The notes under the pieces are model-generated. The model searched no databases, had not been told where the DNA came from, and worked only from the letters and a program-made list of their open reading frames with translations. The position numbers were made by a program, and so were the translations under genes. DNA of 64,000 nucleotides from Aedes albopictus. Taxonomy: Eukaryota; Arthropoda; Insecta; Diptera; Culicidae. Below are positions 43,311-54,719 of this stretch, piece by piece. How positions within the stretch are numbered: position 1 is the stretch's first letter; every line of letters starts with the position of its first letter. Location: positions 95,769,766 through 95,833,765 of the forward strand of contig NC_085138.1 in NCBI RefSeq assembly GCF_035046485.1, written 5' to 3'.

Positions 43311-44284
43311 CTCCTGCAAACATCTAGGAAAAAAATCTTTCGATTTATTCAAGGAAGAACTCGCGGGAATCATCATGCGGGAAACTGCGAAAGAATTTAA
43401 AGAAGGAATTACGGTAGACATCCAAGGAGGAATCTTGAAAGAAATTCAAGAAAGAATCATAGAGAGAACTTAGATATCTCAATTTAATTACACAAATAAC
43501 ACAGAGAACAAACATTCAAATTCAGGTTTTGAACAAATTGTCACATTTTTTAATGACGACATTGCTTAACAAATTCTTTTCTAGGCATATAATTTAGCTA
43601 GATTAATATTTTACCAGAAATAGAAAAAATCAATTTTTCAGATTTCTCAAAACTTTAAAATGCACAGGTAAAAATGTTCTTCAAAAAATGATTCGCCGAG
43701 CATCTGACACATAAAGTTTTTAATTTGATCATGTCAAAACAAAAAAAATCGCTGGAGTTTAAAAAGTTACTTCTTTTTTTTGTTTTTATTAACGAGATTT
43801 TTAACTCGAAGCTAGTTCATCTCTGGACCTACGGTTTACTTTCCTTCCGAAGGAAGAACCCACATTTTGTGAGTATGTCGGGAAAGGGATTTGATCCTAG
43901 GTCCTCGGAGTGATAGCCAAGTGTTCTAACCATCAGACCAGGTCCGCTACACAAAATGTTACTAATCCTTTTTAAACATTCTGCATAGAAAGCCTCTCTA
44001 ATATGTAAATTCATTTTACAGATATCAATGAAAATGCTTTGAATAAAAATATAAAAATAACAAAACCAGTTATTTTGATCAGTACATGGGTGTATTCTCG
44101 CTATGCAAAGTTGTGTCCGTACTGGGACACCTAATATGAACTGTGGGATTACAGATTTGACTCCTGAATGGATTTTTCTGTTTTTTTTGAGTATTAGGGT
44201 ATATTTTTTTTAAATTTTTGGTAGAAATGGCCAAGCCATTTTCAGCATAATCCTTAATAAGTTTTTGTTTTATTTTCATATGAG
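43311..44284. other. Short-repeat scraps and a tRNA-like SINE head
   Basis: Bases 43330-43470 are a small 'aaagaaggaatt' repeat patch. At 43945-43830 on the minus strand 'ggacctggtctgatggttag…aacacttggcta' and 'ggatcaaatccc' resemble polymerase III boxes A and B, so a SINE head is likely. 'ccttccgaaggaag' nearby is a perfect palindrome. No gene is recognised. Confidence 0.5.
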
Positions 44285-45080
44285 TTTTTCCAAAAAGTTC
44301 TTGGAAGATTTAAGCGATTTCTTGGAATTTCTCGCGAATTTCCCTTTAATTTTTTTTCCTAAATTCTTGAGGATACTTCAGTAAAGTTTTTTGCAAAGTA
44401 TGCTGAACTTATACTTTTTCTATTATCTCTCGAATCAAATTCTAGATCTTGAGGTTCGGTGTTCAAAGCTGAATATATTCTTTTTTATTTTTGTTAGTAC
44501 TTTTGCACATCATATCAATTATCACGGATTGCTCGTTTCACTCCCTTCATAATTTTGAACATCTGTTTTCCTATTCCTAGAAAGTCGAGAAAAGGTACGA
44601 CAAAATAGTGCGCATTGGCTGTTTTTCATACAAAATGCTCATGTTAAACTTCTGAAAAATAATTGCCCAAAGAATCCTTCTAGGTATTCCTCCAGGAATT
44701 TCTCCAAAAAGTCCTCCAAGACTTCTGCCAAGAAATTCGCAAAGCATTCCTCCAAAAATTCCTTCAGGAATTCCTCCAGGAATTTGAATCTCGGAGATAT
44801 ACCTGGCGTATTTCTTGGAAGAATTTCTGTGGGATTTTCCGCATGTTTCTGGAGAAATTTCTGGAGAATCTCCTAACGGGATTCTTGGACTAGAAATGTC
44901 TCCAAAAATCCCTCTAGGAATTTCACCAGAAATTCCTCGACGAATGCCTCCAGAAACCTGGAGTTTTCTCCCTCTGAAATTCTTCCAAAAATTACTCCAG
45001 GGACTCCCCGAGATTTCCTTCAGGTATTTCTCCAGAAGTTCCTCCAGGAATTTGCCAATGCGTCAAAAAAAGCCTTAAAG
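44285..45080. repeat. Degenerate 'ttcctccaggaattt' array
   Basis: Best-preserved stretch of the unit: 'ttcctccaggaatttctcc', 'attccttcaggaattcctcc' and 'agaaattcctcgacgaatgc' at 44680-45060, with period about 15-30 bp. The first 400 bp are more decayed. Confidence 0.75.
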
Positions 45081-45754
45081 CAGACCTAAAAAGTTCATGG
45101 TACATGAATTGGGTGATCCAAAGGTCATCCAAACTACTCTGGAACTCATTTTCTCAAGATCAACTAGATCTACCATCACTTGTTTTCACTCTATTCAAGA
45201 AATTTAATCACGCTGATGTCCATTAGACATCGCAATGCTACGAGCAACTCGATATTGTGGTAGTTGGACATTCCGTAAAATACAAATAGCCTCCAATACA
45301 CTTTGAAGTTTGGGGGACGATGTCTACATACTGTATCATGCTTTAATTGTAAAAAAAATCGTGGAATGTAGTCTATACTGCTGTTGGAGCCTTAGTACTT
45401 TTGGTACATTCATGGGATATTCCAGGCTTTCCAAACTATTCTAGAATCAGAACCTTCACTCTATCGGCATAATTTTTTCACGATTGTGTTTGTTGTTCCT
45501 CATAATATCATGAATATCTCTATGTGTTGCTATGTTTTAAACAGTTTTGAAAAAAAAAATGCCATTTCTGAATATGGTTTTATTGGAGTGGTGTTGTTTT
45601 TTTTTTTCGGTGAATTTTCAATAATTATTAAGTTGAATTTTTGATATTCGAAGAAAAATCTCGAAAAATGTAGATAATTCTAGAGGAACAGAATTGCATT
45701 AGCAATTACAATAAGTACGAAAGATTTTCCATAGATCTTTCTCCCTTCTGTTTG
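45081..45754. other. AT-rich DNA, nothing recognised
   Basis: Unique-looking sequence with homopolymer runs near 45549 and 45600. No exon, TIR or array. Confidence 0.45.
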
Positions 45755-45990
45755 TTGTGGGCTTCGTGGCCGTGCGGTTAGCGGCGTCAGTCGTTTAGGC
45801 GTATTGTGAGTGCCACGGAGTGAGGGTTCGATTCCCGCTCCAGTCGGAGGAAACTTTTCGTCAAATGAAAAATCCTTCATTGGTCCACTGGGTGGTTCCG
45901 TCTTGTCCGTTGCCTAATGTTAGTGATTGTTCAGTCTGTGCAACCTCTGGTTGAAGACGGTGTAGTGTCTTTTTTTTTTTTTTTGTTTCT
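45755..45990 (+). mobile_element. tRNA-derived SINE with T-rich end
   Basis: The head 'ggcttcgtggccgtgcggtt' carries a box A-like segment and 'gggttcgattcccgctccag' a clear box B. A body 'ggaaacttttcgtcaaatga…ttggtccactgggtggttcc' follows, then 'gtgtagtgtc' and a 17-T run. Same family as 15334-15480. The cloverleaf does not close and the transcript extends well beyond tRNA size, so SINE and not a tRNA gene. No target duplication found. Confidence 0.8.
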
Positions 45991-46499
45991 TGATTACTGA
46001 AGCAAAGCGCGATGCACACATTACCAAACAAGTACATGCCGCAAAGTAACTGCGTTCTTCCGAACAAATCCCGTACTGTAGACCAGCAAAAGCAAATCAA
46101 CCCAACGCAACCCGTCAAAATGACCATTTCGGTCATCAGCCACCACCGGGGCCCGCTAAAATTCGACACCTACGGCAGCTGTTGGACATTAATGAGACAC
46201 AACAGTGCGTGTGTGTTTACCGCTAAAAATACTCCCTCCAAATCTTCTTTCTCTATACTGCAGTAGGCAGAGCAGAGGCCGCCAGCCACAGTCTCACAGT
46301 GCCTGTCCTCGAAGACGCGCAATAATGACCATCAACAACAACAGCAAGAGAGGACAATACACAACAACAGTAGAATGAACTGCGACGGCAGACCATTTTT
46401 CAAATCTCTTATTTTTTTGTGACCATTGAACGACGCTTTCAGCAATTTTATTACACACCAAACGGTGTCCGATTGTTTTCCGACTGGGGAGGAATAGTG
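45991..46499. other. Unique DNA, GC-richer at 46.0-46.35 kb
   Basis: Includes CAA/CAG-rich runs ('catcaacaacaacagcaaga'). An 84-codon plus frame at 46012-46266 lacks splice sites or a domain. No gene is called. Confidence 0.4.
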
Positions 46500-47465
46500 A
46501 AGTTCTTCTTCGGAAATTTCTGAAAATATTTACGTAGAAATCCATCAAGAAATTATCATCCTAGAAATTTCTCCAGAGTTTCAGATCTTTTTTCCAATTC
46601 TAATTTTAGGAACTTTTGCAAATATTTTCTAAAAACTTTGGATAATGTTTTTTTTAGAATTTGTCCATAGGATTTCGACAGAAATCAGAATTGAGTTAGA
46701 ACAATTTTTGTTGCATTTTTAAGATCGTTCTTCAGGAATTTTAGGAATTTTCCAAACCGGCTTTAGGAATTTAAGAAATTTTGCAAGAATTTAGTTTAAA
46801 AGCTTATCCGGGAATTAACCCAGGCATTTTCTAGATTTTTATCCCGTAACTTCAGTGTTTCATGTAGATATTCTGAAATATTCCAGTAATGCTGTCTTCA
46901 CATTTTTTTCTGTTTTTTTTTTCAAGATTCCTTTTTATTAATAATCTCGTAGATTCGTTCAGGGATATCTCCAGAAATCATATCACACACTTAAAACAGA
47001 ATGCCGAGATCGGCTGTGCAAATCTCGGTTAATGTTCATTTGCTGAATCTCGGCTAAACATTTGACGTTTGAAGTTTGATGCTAGCGGCACCCATAGGTT
47101 CTGCTATGAATAAAATTGATTGTTTACCGATATTTCAGTTAAATTTAGGTTGCCGAGCACTCGGCTGTGCGAATCTCGGCAAAAGAATGAAAATTAGCCG
47201 AGCTCAACTAAGTGTGCAGATTTTTTTCTAGAGATTTTTCCAATAGATTGTCTAATAATTTCTTTGGATGTTCAAAGAAATGTTTCTTCAGGTATTTCCC
47301 AGAGAGTGGTGATTTTTTTCATGATTGTTCCTTGTTTGTTCAAAGAATAGGTCTTAACAGACTCTTTAGAAAGTTTTACATATTTTCAAAAAAAAAAATC
47401 CAGAGTTATTTTTGAAAAAAGGACGTTCCTTCAGGAATTCCTTCAAGAATGCCTTCAGAGATTCC
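46500..47465. repeat. Degenerate 'ggaattttaggaatttt' array, split by a MITE
   Basis: Units 'cttcaggaattttaggaatt', 'tctccagaaatcatatc' and 'ccttcaggaattccttcaag' on either side of the 46986-47216 element. Highly diverged. The minus-strand SINE at 47466 is inserted in it. Confidence 0.65.
46986..47216. mobile_element. cacactta MITE, copy 1
   Basis: Ends cacacttaaaacagaatgcc and the inverse of gagctcaactaagtgtg share a short TIR, cacactta. Internal 'ctcggctgtgc(a/g)aatctcgg' occurs twice in opposite orientation, giving a compact fold. Flanked by CA on both sides (46984-46985, 47217-47218). 231 bp, non-coding. The inverse-oriented copy at 47622-47853 is 232 bp. Confidence 0.85.
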
Positions 47466-47966
47466 TTCTACTTCTTCTTCTTTATGGCTCGACGTTCTTA
47501 CTGGAATTTGGCCTGCCTCTCTTCAACTCAGTGTTCTTTGAGCACCTCCTCAGTTATTAATTGAAGGTTTTTTTGCCTTCCATTTCATGAATTTGTATAT
47601 TGTGAGGCAAGAGCAATGATACACACTCAGTTGAGCTCGGCTAATTTTCATTCTTTTGCCGAGATCCGCACAGCCAAGCGTTCGGCAATCGCAATTTAAC
47701 TGAGATATCAGCAAAAAGTCAAGTTTATTCATAGCAGCACCCATGGGTGCCGCTATCATCAAACAACAAACGTCAATCGTTTAACCGAGATCTCAGCAAA
47801 TGAACTTTAACCGAGATCCGCACAGCCGATCTCGGCATTCTGTTTTAAGTGTGTACACAATGCCTAGGGAGTTCAGAAAAATTATCCCGACTGGAACGGG
47901 AATCGAACCCGCCGTCTTCGGATAGGCGATCCATAGCTTTAACCACTAGGGTCTGGAGACCTAGTT
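47466..47966 (-). mobile_element. Family-S SINE, minus strand, split by a MITE
   Basis: The (TTC)n tail 'cttcttcttctttatggctc' at the left, 'gtgaggcaagagcaatgat' at the insertion point, then 'atgcctagggagttcag', 'gggaatcgaacccgccgtct' (box B complement) and head 'aaccactagg' at the right. Flanking agattcc (47459-47465 and 47967-47973) is a plausible 7-bp duplication. The cacactta MITE sits at 47622-47853. Confidence 0.88.
47622..47853. mobile_element. cacactta MITE, copy 2, nested in a SINE
   Basis: Same family as 46986-47216 but inverse orientation: it starts cacactcagttgagctcggc and ends …gttttaagtgtg. Flanked by TA (47620-47621, 47854-47855). Removing it gives 'caatgatacacaatgcc', which matches the uninterrupted SINE copies ('caatgatactctatgcc'). 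Confidence 0.9.
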
Positions 47967-50197
47967 AGATTCCCTGAAAGATAAAATCATGATCAGGGTT
48001 GTGCAGTTTCAGGATGGTCAATGTCGAATGACACTCGCTCCAACCATCACCTCATACGACAAACGCAGTCCATCAAAACATAATCGATTCACGCAAAAGC
48101 CACTCAAGCCAACCCTCCTTCAATGCAGAGTCAACCACATCCAACAGCAGCGACCGTCTCTTGTTTCCGAACCACACGATGAAACACCGAAGCGAGTTTT
48201 TGTTCTACGCCTTGCATTCTATTCATAGGGCCAGGGTCGTGCAATTTCGAAAGGAAAACATGACGTACGACGACTGTAGCAAATCGTTTCCCATGCGAAC
48301 GGACTGCTGTGATGCTTCATCTCTCACCCAGCAACACACTCGTTCGTTGCTGCTACAGAAACAAGTGTGTATGAAACATGGGATGATACACTTGGATTTT
48401 CGTTTCATTTATGAGTCATTGAAATACTTCAACATGCTAAAAACACTATTTAAACCACATTTTTAAATAGTGGTGCACGCCAATAGAATGATAATTATGT
48501 TTTATGAAAGAGGATAACAAATTCGACCAATTAAATCCAATTAACCGGCGCCCGTAACCATTGAGAGACTAGCGCGCACCAGTGAGACACTAATGCTCTG
48601 ACGGGTGAAGCACAAGCAATGCGACCGGGTGGGAGACCACCGAGTGCTACGATGAGTGGAAAAGTTTTTTTTAACGACCGAGTCATTAGATAAATGTATG
48701 AAACACTTGAAGTGACTCATTCAAATGTTGCATGAAAGTGTATCATTGAAACGAAATTGTACGCCCCTGCATAGGGCGTGCTATGTTTGTGTTTGCTGCG
48801 CCATGCAATACTACTTAACAAATTGACCCTCATCCTGGCATTTTCAGACGAGAGTCACCCCGCAGTGAGTGACATAGCTCTGCTTCGGAACGACGGTTAA
48901 GAAGCGTTCGGCTACTCAAGAGAGTTGCAGAGAAAGAGCGTGGCGGCGGCAGCCACCGTATCAATGCGTTCGTCTCGAATGTGTTCGATAGCAACATAGA
49001 GACGGTCGGCTGTAGCGTTGATGGAGGAAGAAGGGCAATGTTGATGTTGCGGCTTTTTTGTGTTATGATGGTGATAATGCACAAGACTGATCATGATATA
49101 AACATGACATATCTTCCTAATCGGGACCTTCATCGCGCCCCGAAACGCGAATTTGAAAATTGATTCGACGGTGATGATGACCACAAGACGGGAAGGAAGC
49201 CGCTCACACGTTACTGTTGTTGACCGGTGGTGGTGGCGATGCTAGATGGAAGGTAAAAGTCGGAGGCTAGTCAACGTGTTAACTGTTTTAAAACGCTTCA
49301 CGTCCACCGTGAACGGCTGTGCTGTTGTCTTCACGTCACATGTCAAAAGTATCGTAGCCGGGGCGCGCGCGCCGCCCGTCGCCACCAGTCAGCAGCAGTA
49401 GTAGAAGCAGAAACGATGATCTGTGGAGTATTGTTTTGCCATGGCTACCGTAGCACAATCATCGACCAAATTCGTACGATCCGCTTGATCATCCATCCAT
49501 GTGGTTGGTTGGTGGGACGGTGCGCGGTGGCATACTTTCTCCGTGTTTGGACATTGCTAACCACAGCTGGAGCGCGTACGTGGGAAATTTGCCTAATATG
49601 GTTCCGCGCGGAGACGCGTGGATTGAGGCAGTAGTGTAGATCCGCCCAGGGACTAAGACATATATGAGACGGTACTAAGCGAAGAAAGTCCGGTATTGAA
49701 ATAGAAATTCGTATGGTAACATTTATCTTGAAGACGAAACATAATATAATTTTGATTTCGGACAGGGGTTTAACCACTTATTACGAAATGTCTGTCACAA
49801 ACATTTTCCAAAGTATTATGGGATAGTTCACTAAGATATGTAGATATAGATAGTTATAGACATGTAATTCTCTGCGAAAGATTTTTTAAACTGTCATGGA
49901 GGTGAGTCCTTCAAATCTCTGATAGTAAAAGTAGTCGCTTGCAAAAAAAATACATTTTTTCATCCAGCTGGGATCCATAAACTTATTACAGTTTCAAAGA
50001 TCATTAATTGGAAGACATTTTTTTAGACATTGAATTAACGCCCCTGATCATTACAAAAAACGTTGTCGAAGACACCATGTGCGAGAATGCTTTGTTTCAG
50101 AGTAATTAATTTTGTCCCGCTAGATTGCGATTCTGGCCCTTAGTGCGTTGGGTGGTATGAATAACAAGAAGTAAATTAAACTATTAATAGATCCACT
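47967..50197. other. Mostly unique DNA, patches of higher GC
   Basis: No exon with both splice sites and a readable domain was found. Bases 48840-49420 are GC-richer, with 'ggcgcgcgcgccgcccgtcg' near 49362 and CAG runs. A perfect 11-bp hairpin cactatttaaa…tttaaatagtg lies near 48446-48475. It may include regulatory or intronic DNA of a host gene, but this is not shown. Confidence 0.4.
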
Positions 50198-50208
50198 AGA
50201 GTCCACAG

Positions 50209-50481
50209 GGTCTCCACGGGGTCTACAGTTAGCCTAGTGGTTAAGGTTATGGATCGCCAATCCGGAGATGGTGGGTTCGATTCCCGTTCCGGTCGAGAAA
50301 ATTTTCTCGACTCCCTGGGCATAGTGTTATCATTGTACTTGCCTCACAATATACAATTTCATGCAATGGCAGGCAAAGAAAGCCCTTCAATTAATAACTG
50401 TGGAAGTGCTCAAAGAACACTAAGTTGAAGTGAGGCAGGCCAAGTCCCAGTGGGGACGTAGAGCCATAAAGAAGAAGAAGA
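50209..50481 (+). mobile_element. Family-S SINE, most complete copy
   Basis: tRNA-like head 'gttagcctagtggttaaggt' (box A), 'gggttcgattcccgttcc' (box B at about 50274), body 'gactccctgggcatagtg…cctcacaatatacaatttc' and tail 'cataaagaagaagaagaag'. It is flanked by the 11-bp duplication agagtccacag (50198-50208 and 50482-50492). Good internal promoter match. Possibly the Feilai class of Aedes SINEs (inferred). Confidence 0.92.
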
Positions 50482-51554
50482 AGAGTCCACAGAGTATGCT
50501 GCATACATTGGCGGTATGAATAAAAAAGTTTTCGGCATTATTTCCAAGATTCAAACATTTTTTTGCCTGGATTTTTCCTTGAGAATCTTCCAGAATTCGT
50601 GAATTCTAGCCGATTCACACTTTTTCACAACTTCTTTCCAGAATTTCTTCCAGAAGTTTTTTCGTTAATACTCCTAGAACCCTGTAGCTCCTCCTGCATT
50701 TTGCCCGAAGAAATGTTCGTGGGATTGCTTCCAGTATTTATCCCCAGATCTCAACAGAGTATCTCTCGGGATTACTCTTGAGGCTTTTCCGCGATGCATT
50801 CCTGTGTTCCCCGTGGGACTTCCTCAGGAGATCAGTTGCTGCAGAAGTTGTTTTTGAGATTTCTACAAGAGATCCTCCAACGATTTCTTAGGAGATGTTA
50901 ACGAATTGTCTGCAGGAGTTCCTTTGGGGATATCTTCCGAAGTTTTCCCTGTAATTTCTTCACGTAATTTCCGTGAGCTTTGTTACAGAGTTCCTCTCTG
51001 CATTTCTACAGGAGTTGCAGGTAGCATATTTTTTGAAGATACTCGCCGCGAGAAGCTGTTTTTTTAATGTTCCACCTGAGATTCCCAGAATTTCTCCCGG
51101 TACTTCATTTAGAAGATTCCTTCCTTTCGGTGTTGGTCCTGAGATGTTCCACAGAGTTTTTCTGAATTTATCCTGAACTTTCTCCTAAGATTTTATTTAA
51201 ACTTTCTGCAGGAGCTGTTGCTGATTTTTCCCATGAAGTTCTTCTCGTGATTTCTTTCAGAGCTTTTTTCAGGCTTTTTCTCGCATTTGTTTACCGCATT
51301 TCTTACAATGATCTATCTGAGAACATTTTTTCACAGATTTTCTCAGAATTGTTCCTATTATAGCCTTTCTCAAAATCCCTACTGAAAATCGTCCAAAATT
51401 ATGGATTTTTTCTAGATTTCTGTTGTAGTTGCTCCCGGAGTCTTACAGGGAATTTCCTTCGGAATGTTTCCTGGGATGACTTACAAATTTCTTTGTTAAA
51501 AAATCCCGGTGAAATATCCTAAGGAATCCAGGTGAAATCTTGGGCGAAAGGGAC

Positions 51555-51630
51555 GGGCCAGGGATTGAACGCATGACCTTCTGCATACGAATCAGAAGCG
51601 GTAGCCACTAGACTACCAGGCCTGTCTAAC
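51555..51630 (-). mobile_element. tRNA-like SINE head inside the short-repeat block
   Basis: Minus strand: 'ggcctggtagtctagtggct' (box A), then 'aaggtcatgcgttcaatccc' (box B) and 'tggcccgtcccttt'. The arms do not close into a functional cloverleaf. A truncated SINE is the best reading. Confidence 0.6.
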
Positions 51631-54600
51631 CTTATTGATTTCTAAGCATTTCGTCTTTGTCTGAAATTCCTCCAGTAGTTCCTTTTGAGATTCCTCAAGT
51701 TCTTTCTTCGGTTCCCCCAGAAGTTCTTTCAGAAAAGTTACCAAAAGTTTTATCTGGGTTTCATCTGAATTTTTTCTTAGTTTGATAAAAAAAACAAATA
51801 CTTATGAAATTCGTCCAGCAATTGCTGTAGAAGAACTCCTGCGAGTTTTTTCTGGAATTTTAGCAGTTCCTTTTTGGGAAATTAAAGCATTTTCATCCAG
51901 AATTCTTTAATAACTTTTTGCACAGATTTCTGATTCTTCCAAGACCTTCTGTTGGCTTCCCTCCAGAATCGTCTTTAGAAATTCTCCAGGACCCCAAGTT
52001 CCAGTAGTGTCTTTTGGAAATCCTCCTGGGAAGTTTCTTTTTGGAGCCCTTTTGGTGTTCATTCTAGAAGTCTGCCAGGAGTTCTTTCTGAGAAGTTGCT
52101 TCTGGAAATCATCCAGGAAATCCTGGGTGAGAATCCTTCAAAAGCACCTTTGTAGTTTTCAATGAGTTCTTTATTGGAAACCTCCAGGAGTAATCCTTCA
52201 GGATTACTTTTCCTTAAATAGTTTGTTATGGGAATGTTTTTTTTTTGGGAATCCTTCAGCAAGTCTTCCTGGGAATTGTTCAGGAGAGTTTCCTCAAAAG
52301 TCCTGGGGTTTTCACGGAACTTTCTTTCGAAATCCCACCAGAAGTTCCGCTGTGGATTCACCAGGTTCCTTTGAGATTTTTATTAGAATTTTCACCAGAA
52401 ATTGCTCCATCAGCTTTGTGTGAGATTCATGCAGGAGTTCGTTCATAGATTCCTTTAGAAGTTTCGTCTCTTAGATTTTTCAAATGTTATTTCTTGGAAT
52501 TCCTTCCGAACTACTTTTCGGAAAAAATTGAAAAGAATTCTATGACAAATTCCTAAAGATTTCCGGGTGAATCCCACAAGAAACTCGTGGAGGATCTCTT
52601 AGGTAAAATTTACAATAAACTCACTATTATCGCAATATACGTCACAGATTTTCAATTCCTCGTGGAACTCCTAGAGGAGTCCCCGTAGAAACTCCAGGGA
52701 GAATTTTAAAAGGGGCATCTGTTCAATTCCTTGCAGGAACTCCTGAAGATATCCCAGTTGCCAACAGATCCTTTAGCAGACCATGCGGAATCGTACAAGA
52801 TTACCTGGCTAGAGGAATCCCAGACATTTTCTTAAAGGAAGTCCAGAACTTCTGAAATGCCTCAAGGAATTCCTTCGGGGCTAGCTTCAGAAGTATCAAC
52901 GGGATTAATATTCCAAGGATTCTCCCGGAAAACTTTAGGAATTTGTCAAGGAGTTCTTCTCAAATTTCTTGTCGGTTTTCTTTCCAAGAATTCTTCCGGG
53001 GATTTCACCAGAAATTTTTCCAACCATTCTTACCAGAACTATGTCCACAAATCACCCTCGGTTTTTTTTTCTGACGATTTATCCTGACATTCCACAAATT
53101 ACTCTCAGATTTTTACAAGGATTCTTCTAAAGATTTCTTCCGCGTTTCTTTCAGGGAATGGTATTCCAACGGTTCCTTATGGAATTCTTCCTCATTTTCT
53201 TGCCAGAATTATTTCAGATTTTCCTCCTAAATTCTGTTATGTAGCGATTTTTATTTCAGAATTCTGTTAATGATTTTTCCAAGAATTCTTTCGGAGTTTT
53301 TCCCGAATTTTTTCTTGGGCATTTTTCTCGGAAATTTCCGGGATTCTTACCAGAATTCTTCCAGGGTCTTTCTTCTTCCGAAAAACTTCCAAGATTTGTT
53401 TTCCATGAATTATTCCAAAGTTTCCTTTCACCGTTCTTTCAGATTTTTTTCAGAATTTTTCCAGACATTGCTCCGAAAACTGTTTTGAAGATTCTTCCCG
53501 GAACTTTGACAAAGGATTTTCCTGGTTTTTTTTACTGATTGCTCCCGGAATTTTTCGATGGATTCCTTTCGTCATTATTCGAAAAGTGCTTCTCAAAAAT
53601 TTCCCATCATTTTTTCTTGTAATCATCTCAGTAAGTGTAAGTTCTTTCAGGTTTTTTTTTTCTCTAAACTCTTCGGGTATTTCTTCCGGTTTTTTTCTGA
53701 GGATTTCTTTTTCAATTTGTTGAAAGATTTTTTCCTGATTTTTTTACACATTTTCCCAGATTTTTTGTTTGATTTTGAAATTGTTTTGGGTATTTCTACC
53801 TGAATTATTCTAGAGATTTCTCCCGAAATTCCCACTGAGAGTCCAATCGGATTTTTTTTTTGCAAACTTCTTCCTTTCCCGCAATTTTACCAGGCAATCA
53901 TCTCGGAAACTTCCTAAGGGTTTCTTCTGAAATTTTACCAGAATGTTTTTCTTAAACGATACCGGAGATTCCTTTCTGAAACGTTCCAAACATTCTTTCT
54001 TTATTTGTTCAGAGGAGTTTTTCCAGGATTTTTTATTCTAATACATACTCTCCCTTAGCATTCTAAGGCAAAGCATTCCCTTCAAAGATATGTCCCGAAA
54101 ATCCACAAATACTTCCAGTGATGCGTTCCGAAATTATTACAGAGAATGCTTCCGGAATTCTTTCGGAGATTATCTTCAGAACGTTTTCAAGGATTTCTCC
54201 CGAAATTTCTTCCAGGAATTTCTCTCCATTTCACGACTTTTACCAGTAAATCTTGTAAACAATGTTCCTAGATTTTTCCAGAATTTCTATCAAAGATTTC
54301 TCCTAGATTTCTTTGAGAGCTTGTTCCGAAATTAAAACAGTAAAGCTTTATAAATTCCTCCCAAAAATTTTCCCGAAAAATTTACAAAGATTTCTTTCCA
54401 AAATTCTCCCCTAGAACCCTACAAGATTCTTTGCGAATTCCTCAAAGCATTTTCCATATTTTTCTTAAATTATTCCAGAAGTCTTATAAGAATGCCTTCC
54501 GGAGCTACATACTTTATTCCGGATATTTATACCCGGTATTTCTCCAGGTTTTCCTTCCTGGCTACTCAAGGGAGTTTTTTCTAGAAATTCTTCAAGATCT

Positions 54601-54719
54601 TCAAGGTTTTTCGATGGAAATTCTCCTAAGGATTCCTCCTGGGGATTCTTTTCAGAAAGCTAGTAGGTCAATGTAGATTTATTTCTGGAATTCCACCAGA
54701 AATTCCTTCTGAGGTTTCT

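Noticed and set aside
51555..51630. Possible tRNA gene (boxes A and B on the minus strand)
   Set aside because: Acceptor and anticodon arms do not close and the sequence continues like a SINE. The same applies to the tRNA-like pieces at 15.4, 20.3, 27.4, 38.85, 43.9 and 45.8 kb.
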